This document shows, one piece after another, positions 1 through 3,994 of a DNA stretch of 5,443 nt. The notes beneath the pieces are model-generated. The model did not search any database. It saw only the letters and a list, made by a program, of their open reading frames with translations, and was not told where the DNA came from. The DNA is taken from positions 1-5,443 of the forward strand of contig WFWI01000095.1 of the NCBI GenBank assembly GCA_015491205.1, written 5' to 3'. This stretch comes from Candidatus Microgenomates bacterium (GTDB taxonomy: Bacteria; Patescibacteriota; Microgenomatia; UBA1406; GWC2-37-13). Position 1 is the first letter of the stretch. Each line of letters opens with the position of its first letter. The translations under genes were made by a program, and so were the position numbers.

Positions 1-151
1 GTCTTTGATGTTTATCCTTAATGAAGGTTTCAAGGGTTGATGTGGTTTTTACTATTCGGCAATCTACAGGCTTTTGAGTATCAGGATTTATTAAGACTAT
101 GCAGTAGTTAAAATCGTCCTTATATGTATCTGGACAGTTTGATTTATCGGA
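1..151. repeat. Left copy of the terminal redundancy (circle overlap)
   Basis: These 151 bases are identical to 5293-5443. The minus-strand rep reading frame runs without interruption through the junction, in the same phase, because the 5292-bp unit is divisible by three. This is what a circular molecule read past its starting point looks like, so the copy is not a separate biological repeat. Confidence 0.93.
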
Positions 152-235
152 GCGTAGGAAGAAAGGATAGTTCGCTGGTGTTCTTTCTTCTAATCTTCCG
201 TATTTACTTGTTTTTTTTGCTTTTAGTGTTAAAAT
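1..235 (-). CDS. N-terminal part of the plasmid replication protein (rest at 3734-5292)
   Basis: This is the 5' end of the gene described at 3734-5443, split here only because the circle was opened inside it. The frame is open from just after a TAG at 272-274. It contains no in-frame ATG, GTG or TTG until the ATG at 5158. The residues encoded here and across the seam are clearly protein-like. They include a segment with the motif FHPNP (residues 85-89 counted from the proposed start), of the kind found before the first catalytic motif in primase-polymerase Rep proteins. The best start I can find is ATT at 233-235, seven bases after AAGGG. A run of eight A on the coding strand (211-218) could instead mark a frameshift or an assembly error. 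The reading frame is well supported; the exact start is not. Confidence 0.6.
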   Translation of the reverse strand, partial: MLTLKAKKTSKYGRLEERTPANYPFFLRSDKSNCPDTYKDDFNYCIVLINPDTQKPVDCRIVKTTSTLETFIKDKHQR

Positions 236-267
236 ATTTATACCCTTGTGGTTGGTGTTTTTGGTTT

Positions 268-280
268 GGGGCTATGCCCC
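268..280 (-). promoter_or_regulatory. Small GC hairpin in the rep leader
   Basis: In the minus-strand transcript GGGGC, AUA and GCCCC form a 5-bp hairpin in an otherwise A-rich leader. It follows directly on an A/G-rich stretch resembling a ribosome binding site. It may regulate rep translation, but a 5-bp stem alone is weak evidence. Confidence 0.3.
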
Positions 281-301
281 TTTCCTTATTCCCTTCTAAA
301 A

Positions 302-330
302 ATTAAATATCATTTTTTTTATTCTGTCAA
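302..330 (-). promoter_or_regulatory. Sigma-70-type promoter of rep
   Basis: On the minus strand, TTGACA (325-330) is a perfect -35. After 17 bases comes TTTAAT (302-307), a -10 with one mismatch. Transcription would start near 295 and run left into rep with a leader of about 60 bases. The tandem 8-mers at 355-386 begin 24 bases upstream of the -35, placed well for an activator, a repressor or Rep itself. This is the best promoter match in the window. Confidence 0.65.
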
Positions 331-354
331 ATCCTTATTAATCAAGCGTTAAAA

Positions 355-386
355 TGACGTCAAGACGTCATGAAGTCAAGAAGTCA
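355..386. repeat. Four tandem 8-bp repeats, candidate iterons or operator
   Basis: TGACGTCA, AGACGTCA, TGAAGTCA and AGAAGTCA follow each other with no gaps, giving the consensus WGAMGTCA. They can also be read as two 16-bp units. The first unit is a perfect palindrome. The array sits just upstream of the rep promoter, the usual place for Rep-binding iterons or an autoregulatory operator. The 8-bp period is shorter than the roughly 20-22 bp of classical iterons, so an operator or a non-classical origin is equally possible. Confidence 0.6.
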
Positions 387-412
387 TATCCTCATAAGTG
401 CTTTGCTTTCGG

Positions 413-552
413 GCTTTGCTTTGGCTTATTAGCTAACAAAATGAGTGAGTGAGCGAAGTCAAGGGCGTTAGTCTGCGTTAGCAGATTGCCCGAAGGGCAA
501 CCCTTGACGGAGCGAACGAACGAATTACAATTTTTTTCTGCCAAAGCAAAGC
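413..552. repeat. 13-bp perfect inverted repeat bracketing the putative origin region
   Basis: GCTTTGCTTTGGC at 413-425 is the exact reverse complement of 540-552. A further partial copy of the left arm, GCTTTGCTTT, lies at 400-409. Between the arms are two stretches of GARN tetranucleotides (443-458 and 511-526) and the cruciform at 458-508. The region is non-coding on both strands. It lies between the 3' end of the 120-aa gene and the rep promoter, so it could be part of the origin, a transcription terminator for the minus-strand operon, or both. Confidence 0.6.
458..508. other. Compact three-way-junction inverted-repeat structure (origin, terminator or small RNA)
   Basis: The outer stem pairs GTCAAGGG (458-465) with CCCTTGAC (501-508). 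Inside are two hairpins: TCTGC-GTTA-GCAGA (472-485) and TTGCCC-GAA-GGGCAA (486-500). They are packed with no unpaired base between the second hairpin and its neighbours. GCGTTAG occurs twice (465-471 and 475-481), and GCTAAC at 432-437 can pair with GTTAGC at 477-482 as an alternative. Such folds occur in single-strand or double-strand origins and in small RNAs. Its place between operon end and rep promoter fits either. The strand is undecided because the stems are symmetrical. Confidence 0.5.
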
Positions 553-553
553 A

Positions 554-916
554 TTAGAATTCATATTCTTCCTCTTTAGTATCCTCTCCGTGATATATGA
601 GATTAATAGACTTTTCAAGGTTTTTCAAAAACTTTAGAAAAATCTTTACTTTTGCTTTGTTTAAATAAAGTGCTTTTCCGGATGTGCTTATCCAAAGATA
701 AGGTGTTTTATCCTTGATTACTACCTTGTATTTTCCAACACTACGGGGAAGCTGATTTGCTAAAAATGCTTCAAAAACGGCAACAAGTTCAAGGAATTCA
801 AAAACTCCGTTAGCTACTTTTAAATCTAAAATATAGACAGCTATATCTTTTATTTCTTTTGAGTATTTAAGACCGTATTCTATTCTTAATTCTCCGTACT
901 CTATCTTTTTATCCAT
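554..916 (-). CDS. Hypothetical protein, 120 aa, last gene of the three-gene operon
   Basis: I do not recognise this family. The protein has no membrane segment and no obvious motif. It looks like a small folded alpha/beta protein with a lysine-rich helix near residues 87-100 and an acidic tail ending EEEYEF. The start is supported by AAAGGAGA a few bases upstream of ATG 916. That ribosome binding site lies inside the last codons of the preceding gene, whose TAG (917-919) directly abuts this ATG, so translation is probably coupled. It ends just before the 13-bp inverted repeat, which may help terminate the operon. A role in maintenance or transfer is possible from context only. Confidence 0.75.
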   Translation of the reverse strand: MDKKIEYGELRIEYGLKYSKEIKDIAVYILDLKVANGVFEFLELVAVFEAFLANQLPRSVGKYKVVIKDKTPYLWISTSGKALYLNKAKVKIFLKFLKNLEKSINLIYHGEDTKEEEYEF

Positions 917-1441
917 CTATCTCTCCTTTAACCATTTTTCAAAGTCCCAGCCTGTTATCCTGCTGAAACACTCGTTGAGTTCCGGATGGGTTTTAAATAT
1001 GCTCTTTACTGCCGATACTTTAGCTCTGAGACTTTTTAACTCCTTTTTATGTCTTTCCTGTCCTTCTTGGTATCCTCTCTCGTAAGCCTGTGCCCTGATG
1101 TATTCGGCTTCTTCTTCAGCTCTTTCTATAATTTTTTTTGCCTCTTTATTTTTATCCTCTATAAGTTTCATCGCTTTTCTTTCTAACTCTTTAATCTCTT
1201 TTTCCTTACTTCTCTTGTAGCTGTTTACGTCAAAAAGTTTCCACATCAAGTAAGACAGTACACCTCCGACAATTACAGAAATTGTAAATAACACATATTT
1301 GAAGTATGCTTGTATTTGTTCATAGATAGTGTCAAAGATTATTTCAAGTGCGTGTAAAGCTACCTGTCTAAACTCTGTCCAGAAAACCAAACTCAGTATA
1401 AATCCTACTATTACTCCAAAAACAAATTCTATAAATCTCAT
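917..1441 (-). CDS. Membrane protein with two TM helices and a long coiled coil, 174 aa
   Basis: Two hydrophobic segments are visible, at about residues 3-21 and 48-68. A highly charged heptad-like helix follows at about 74-148, then a short C-terminal domain ending FEKWLKER. The helix carries spaced small residues and glycines (YERGYQEGQE near 120-129) like those of FliH or ATP-synthase stalk helices. That may reflect coiled-coil composition rather than homology. The layout suggests a membrane anchor with a cytoplasmic rod. Its ATG overlaps the stop of the upstream 96-aa gene by four bases (ATGA), and its stop abuts the next ATG. There is only a weak GAG-type ribosome binding site, so translational coupling is likely. 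Function unknown; partition, membrane tethering of the plasmid or transfer are guesses. Confidence 0.8.
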   Translation of the reverse strand: MRFIEFVFGVIVGFILSLVFWTEFRQVALHALEIIFDTIYEQIQAYFKYVLFTISVIVGGVLSYLMWKLFDVNSYKRSKEKEIKELERKAMKLIEDKNKEAKKIIERAEEEAEYIRAQAYERGYQEGQERHKKELKSLRAKVSAVKSIFKTHPELNECFSRITGWDFEKWLKER

Positions 1442-1728
1442 CTTGCTTTTAACTCTCTTTGTATTCTCTCAAGCTCCTTTTCTACATAATAAATCTTAAA
1501 GTCTCCATCCCTCTTAAATGTTTTTATTCCTAATTGCTTTGCTAACTTTAAAAAGATGTAATAATCCCTATCCTCATCCTGAAGCTCCTTAGGTACGTAA
1601 AATACTCTTTGCCTATAGTGCTGTTTCCTGTACTCATAGGCTCTCTTTTGCCGTTCTTTTTTCCTTTCTTCAGCTAACCTTGCTTTCAGCTCCTCAAGTT
1701 GCCTCTCTAACTCCTCTTTTCTGCTCAT
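1438..1728 (-). CDS. Small basic coiled-coil protein, 96 aa, first gene of the operon
   Basis: The start is ATG 1728, preceded at a good distance by GAGG in ACGAGGAAAAA. An in-frame ATG at 1764 would add 12 residues, but it lies upstream of the expected transcription start, next to the -10 element, so I reject it. Residues 1-40 are a charged heptad-like helix (SRKEELERQLEELKARLAEE and onward) rich in Arg, Lys and Gln. Residues about 42-80 look folded (RVFYVPKELQ, then DYYIFLKLAKQLGIKTFKRD), and the last 15 are helical again. The size, the basic coiled coil and the repeats over its promoter suggest a DNA-binding accessory or autoregulator. I see no family motif. Confidence 0.75.
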   Translation of the reverse strand: MSRKEELERQLEELKARLAEERKKERQKRAYEYRKQHYRQRVFYVPKELQDEDRDYYIFLKLAKQLGIKTFKRDGDFKIYYVEKELERIQRELKAR

Positions 1729-1751
1729 TTTTTCCTCGTAAAAAATTTTAT

Positions 1752-1812
1752 ACAAGTATATCAAAAAATTTATTTACAAGCAAATCAAAATCTTTTTAAA
1801 AGTAAATCAAAA
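1752..1812. repeat. Three 15-bp direct repeats, candidate operator or iterons
   Basis: ACAAGTATATCAAAA (1752-1766), ACAAGCAAATCAAAA (1776-1790) and AAAAGTAAATCAAAA (1798-1812) are spaced 24 and 22 bases start to start, about two helical turns, so they face the same side of the DNA. They cover the -10, the -35 and the upstream region of the minus-strand operon promoter. That geometry fits cooperative binding by an autorepressor or by Rep. They also sit between two divergent transcription units, the operon and the structured RNA. Confidence 0.6.
1755..1783 (-). promoter_or_regulatory. Promoter of the three-gene minus-strand operon
   Basis: On the minus strand, TTGCTT (1778-1783) is separated by 17 bases from TATACT (1755-1760), a -10 with one mismatch; the -35 is poor. 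The start of transcription would fall near 1748, about 20 bases before ATG 1728 and just ahead of its GAGG. Both elements lie inside copies of the 15-bp direct repeat, which implies that whatever binds the repeats represses this promoter. Confidence 0.45.
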
Positions 1813-1954
1813 TTGACAACCGTTTTGGAAAGCCGGGAGTGGATTTTGAGACAAATTGTTTGTAAAATTATCTTTAGAAGTCTGATTTTGAAGTTTGTTT
1901 GTGATTTTTGATTTTGTTAACTGATGTTCTTTTTGTTTTTTCCGTCTCGTCGTA
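1813..1954 (+). other. Non-coding divergent spacer before the structured RNA, weak promoter candidate
   Basis: This T/G-rich stretch has no credible gene. The structured RNA needs a promoter here, but none is convincing. TTGACA at 1813-1818 has no -10 at the right distance. TTGAGA (1846-1851) followed after 17 bases by TATCTT (1869-1874) is the best pair and is mediocre. TTTTGATTT-like words around 1885 and 1906 recall the 15-bp repeats in opposite orientation, but only loosely. Confidence 0.3.
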
Positions 1955-2472
1955 GTTCCTGCGAAAAGCAGGCGGAGAGAAGATACTCCGTAATCAAACT
2001 CCGCTGGCTCGGCGGTTGCCGTTAAGGCATAGGTCGGAAAGGCCGGAGCAGGCTTTGCGGTCTGTGGCAAGGGTCGCAAGTCGGTACTTGGCAATTGAAT
2101 AGGGCATTCAGGCGGTTTTTTGGGATTGGCAGTCCCAAAAAGTTTGTGCGAAGCTGGAGAGCGGGGTGCGTTTAAGAGACGCATGCCCCGTTCGGAGCGG
2201 GGTCTTCCTTTGTCAGCTTCGGCTGGCAGGGAGGTCTATCGCTACAAGGTTTCTCTTGGAAGCCGTCCGGCAGTTCGGGTCGTGAAGTAAGAGGGTGAAA
2301 GTCCCTCCGCCAGCTCCTCGCTGGTTGCCCTGCCCGTCGGTGCTCTATAACCTACCCAGCAAGGTTATAGGGTGCTAAGGAGACGGGTTAAATGTCTATC
2401 CGAAAGGATAGGCTAAAGGGTAGGCTCAAAGGGTGAACGGTTTAGCAGACCGTGAAGGAGTGCTGAAGGCTG

Positions 2473-2542
2473 TCAGCAAGTCCCAGACTGGGAAATTTCC
2501 GGCTTTCGTCCCAGTTCAGAGGCATAGGGGATAACTTGCTGA
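2473..2542 (+). other. Long arm of the structured RNA
   Basis: TCAGCAAGTCCC (2473-2484) pairs over all 12 bases with 2528-2531 and 2535-2542, leaving a 3-nt UAA bulge. The arm continues after an asymmetric internal loop with ACTGGGA (2487-2493) pairing to TCCCAGT (2509-2515). This is one of the strongest long arms in the RNA and a good place to look for compensatory changes in relatives. Confidence 0.55.
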
Positions 2543-2601
2543 GCCTCGTAAGAGGTTAAGGCTGGAGCTCCCACCCTCCCTGAGCCTAAGGACTTCACGG
2601 C

Positions 2602-2732
2602 TACCTGCCAAGCCCGCTTGCTCCTACGGGAGTGGTCGGTAAGGGTTTAAAAGCCCTGACGGCTGTTAGGGAGCTGGGAAAAACCCTAACAGTTCGGCGA
2701 AAAACTCCTCACAGGAGGAGAACAAGCCGAAC
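2602..2732 (+). other. Run of adjacent helices in the structured RNA
   Basis: Five helices follow almost end to end. An arm 2602-2610/2633-2641 (one mismatch) encloses CUCC-UACG-GGAG. Next come 2642-2647/2652-2657 and a 9-bp stem 2663-2671/2684-2692. The last is a two-part hairpin, 2692-2698/2726-2732 and 2705-2710/2715-2720, separated by an A-rich internal loop. The near absence of linkers suggests coaxial stacking. Confidence 0.55.
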
Positions 2733-2892
2733 CTAAAAAGCGGGTGGGGGAGACGCCGTAGTAGCGATGAAGCACGGGAAACCGTGTGGAGCGAAGGGCG
2801 TCAGGCAAGCACGAACGAACCGCCTGAGTGCCAAGCCGTTTCCCGTGTTGCCAGCACGGGGAAGTACTCTTGCGGTTTGCCAGACCGCAAAG

Positions 2893-2936
2893 GAGGGGCT
2901 TTATTTTGTTTTTTGAGCCTCCGCCCCTCGGGCTCA
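2893..2936 (+). promoter_or_regulatory. Alternative helices at the RNA 3' end, before the 202-aa gene
   Basis: GAGGGGC (2893-2899) can pair with GCCCCTC (2923-2929), and TGAGCC (2914-2919) with GGCTCA (2931-2936). The two helices interleave. With one base left between 2929 and 2931 they probably exclude each other rather than form a simple pseudoknot. Just upstream, 2870-2876/2884-2890 is a 7-bp hairpin, and U-rich sequence follows at 2900-2913. The segment could end the RNA, attenuate, or control the gene starting at 2964. AAAGGAGG at 2888-2895 is a strong ribosome-binding sequence partly buried in the structure. Confidence 0.4.
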
Positions 2937-2963
2937 TTTATTATCAAAAGGAGAGGAGTTCTT

Positions 2964-3572
2964 ATGAGTAAGCCTAAGTTCTTATGGGCTAATTATGACA
3001 GGTTATTTAGGGCTTTCAAACAAAAGAACGATTACCGGTATGGTTTACTTTCAAAAAATGGTTATATCATTAAGCCCACTAAAAACATCGTTGCCGTTCC
3101 CTTGATTGATGGGGTTTTATACCTTTTTAAACATCAGACAAAAAATGAAGCTGTAAAAGAAGCTCTCAAAAATTCTCTCGTGGACCAACATAAGTTTATA
3201 AAGAAAAACTTAAAACATCTAAACCAATCCATTAAGCTGGAGCTTTACACTATCCGCTATGACGAAAAGCTAAAACGGGTCTTAATTCAACCTAATAAAA
3301 ACTATAAAAACTTTTTACTTAGGGAGCTGTATAAAACTACACATACTAAGTATCCTTACCGCCGTATCTGGTTCGGAAAAGTCAACCGCATAATGAGGTA
3401 TATCAAAAGGTTAAAAGAGCATTCCTTTATGACTAATGAGCAGGAAAGGGCTATTCAGCATAAGGCAAGAAGATGGATTATAGAGGGTTTAACAAGCATT
3501 TATGGAATGAAGAAAAAAGAGGCTTTAGAGGCTTATAAGAAGTTTGCTAAAAAACTGTACTGGGAAGATTGA
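2964..3572 (+). CDS. Basic protein of unknown function, 202 aa, directly after the structured RNA
   Basis: I do not recognise the family. The start ATG 2964 is chosen because AGGAGAGGAG lies just upstream. The frame is open further back to 2784, but there it only re-reads the structured RNA. The protein is lysine-rich and soluble-looking. Residues 34-55 look like beta strands (GYIIKPTKNIVAVPLIDG and onward) and 60-90 like a charged helix. Residues 118-150 are very basic (YPYRRIWFGKVNRIMRYIKR), and the last 45 residues look helical (GMKKKEALEAYKKFAKKLYW). Such charge suits nucleic-acid binding. Being the only plus-strand protein gene and lying directly behind the RNA, it is a candidate RNA partner or a gene controlled by the RNA; that is inference. 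Confidence 0.8.
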   Translation: MSKPKFLWANYDRLFRAFKQKNDYRYGLLSKNGYIIKPTKNIVAVPLIDGVLYLFKHQTKNEAVKEALKNSLVDQHKFIKKNLKHLNQSIKLELYTIRYDEKLKRVLIQPNKNYKNFLLRELYKTTHTKYPYRRIWFGKVNRIMRYIKRLKEHSFMTNEQERAIQHKARRWIIEGLTSIYGMKKKEALEAYKKFAKKLYWED

Positions 3573-3633
3573 AACATAAGACCTTAATTAGAATTATGGT
3601 TAATCTTTGATTTTCAACATCTCTAAAGTCATT
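3573..3633. other. Short convergent spacer without a clear terminator
   Basis: The 202-aa plus-strand gene and the minus-strand rep/membrane-peptide unit meet here. I see only AT-rich sequence with weak inverted words (TTAA...TTAA around 3584-3603) and no GC-rich stem with a T run, so transcripts from both sides may overlap. Confidence 0.4.
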
Positions 3634-3723
3634 CTACTCTAAACCTTTAATTGCCATAGTTCCAAAAGTTATGATAAAAACCAATCCTACTATAATTGCC
3701 AAAATTATTGGTAGATATTCCAT
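3634..3723 (-). CDS. 29-aa single-span membrane peptide downstream of rep
   Basis: The peptide starts MEYLPIILAII, continues with a strongly hydrophobic stretch (VGLVFIITFG) and ends TMAIKGLE. Residues about 4-22 form one transmembrane helix with a short basic/acidic tail. AAGGAG (3729-3734) lies five bases before ATG 3723 and overlaps the stop codon of rep (3734-3736), so it is placed exactly for coupled translation. The perfect Shine-Dalgarno and the all-hydrophobic composition argue for a real gene. Small membrane toxins, holin-like peptides and membrane tethers look like this; none can be chosen from sequence alone. Confidence 0.6.
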   Translation of the reverse strand: MEYLPIILAIIVGLVFIITFGTMAIKGLE

Positions 3724-3733
3724 TACAGCTCCT

Positions 3734-3994
3734 TTATTGTGGCAAAGGCTTAACCATTATCAAATATGCTTTATTGATAAAAAGTTTCTGGAGCTTTCCG
3801 GTATCATCTTCAAACTCAAGTATAAAGTCGTATTTTGCTTTTCCTTTCAATACACCTTGGAGCTTCAAAACAGTTCCTCCATAGTCAATATGCACCTCAA
3901 CAAGTTGCCTATCCAAACTCATCAGGTAATTGTCTATCAATGCCGATTGCGGTTTTCTCTGCACTTTTTCTTTTGCTTTCTTCTCTTGTGCCAT
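3734..3994 (-). CDS. Nested in-frame gene for an 86-aa Hfq/Sm-like protein
   Basis: Inside the rep frame, ATG 3994 is preceded at six bases by AAGGGG (4001-4006), a good Shine-Dalgarno, so the C-terminal domain could be made alone. It would be 86 residues, the usual size of Hfq. After a basic linker, the sequence QSALIDNYLMSLDRQLVEVH lines up with the Hfq N-terminal helix and first strand (E. coli [20 protein letters not shown]). TVLKLQGVLKGKAKYDFILE matches Hfq's Sm1 region around KLQGQIESFDQFVILL, including LQG. FINKAYLIMV lies where Hfq has YKHAISTV, so the signature Lys-His is changed to Asn-Lys. The Sm fold is plausible; standard Hfq RNA binding is not assured. The domain may form a ring and give an oligomeric Rep. 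Confidence 0.5.
   Translation of the reverse strand: MAQEKKAKEKVQRKPQSALIDNYLMSLDRQLVEVHIDYGGTVLKLQGVLKGKAKYDFILEFEDDTGKLQKLFINKAYLIMVKPLPQ

Larger units (their letters stand above)
1955..2937 (+). ncRNA. Giant structured RNA, about 1 kb, unknown class
   Basis: The stretch is far richer in G and C than its surroundings and contains no believable gene. It is dense with perfect helices. Examples are 1958-1962/1968-1972, 2117-2127/2131-2141 (11 bp), 2343-2353/2362-2372 (11 bp), 2333-2338/2382-2387 closing that hairpin, 2473-2484/2528-2542, 2663-2671/2684-2692 (9 bp), 2692-2698/2726-2732 with 2705-2710/2715-2720, and 2752-2757/2797-2802. Several hairpins are capped by classic RNA tetraloops read on this strand: UUCG (2218-2221), GAAA (2402-2405), GUAA (2548-2551), UACG (2625-2628) and GAAA (2778-2781). 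On the other strand these would not be stable loops, so plus is the sense strand. The size is in the range of giant bacterial RNAs such as GOLLD and ROOL, but I cannot match it to them. It may be a free RNA or the leader of the 202-aa gene. The ends are approximate. Confidence 0.75.

Noticed and set aside
1..151. Long terminal repeat of a linear mobile element
   Set aside because: The repeat lies within one continuous reading frame that joins in phase across the ends, as expected for a circle read past its origin.
1729..1764. Upstream ATG (1764) for the 96-aa protein
   Set aside because: It lies just upstream of the -10 element, before the predicted transcript start, and has no ribosome binding site.
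1807..2184. Minus-strand open frame of 125 codons
   Set aside because: It runs antisense through the structured RNA and has a low-complexity Pro/Arg/Thr composition unlike the other proteins. It has no ribosome binding site and overlaps the 15-bp repeats.
2291..2307. RNase P RNA
   Set aside because: GAGGGTGAAAGTCCCTC loosely resembles the conserved GAGGAAAGTCC, which is tempting because rnpB has not been found in Aquifex. The matching ACAGAA region and the other universally conserved blocks are missing.
2527..2700. Fragment of 23S rRNA peptidyl transferase region
   Set aside because: GGGGATAAC..GCTGA (2527-2542), GAGCTGGG (2671-2678) and ACAGTTCGG (2690-2698) occur in the same order as in E. 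coli 23S rRNA. The sequence between them differs, the A-loop residues are absent, and matches this short are expected by chance in a 1-kb by 3-kb comparison.
1955..2937. OMEGA (HEARO) RNA of an IscB/IsrB system
   Set aside because: The following 202-aa protein has no RuvC or HNH motifs, and the RNA is much longer than such RNAs usually are.
2686..2937. Minus-strand open frame of 83 codons
   Set aside because: Antisense to the helices of the structured RNA; its composition follows the RNA's GC content, and no ribosome binding site is seen.
2160..2940. Group II intron
   Set aside because: GTGCG at 2166 fits a 5' end, and GGTGAAAGTCC near 2294 recalls domain I. However, I find no domain V hairpin with its catalytic triad and bulge, no domain VI, and no reverse transcriptase. 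A strongly degenerate intron remains possible.
2784..2963. 60-residue N-terminal extension of the 202-aa protein
   Set aside because: The extension only translates RNA stems and has a different composition. ATG 2964 has a strong ribosome binding site.
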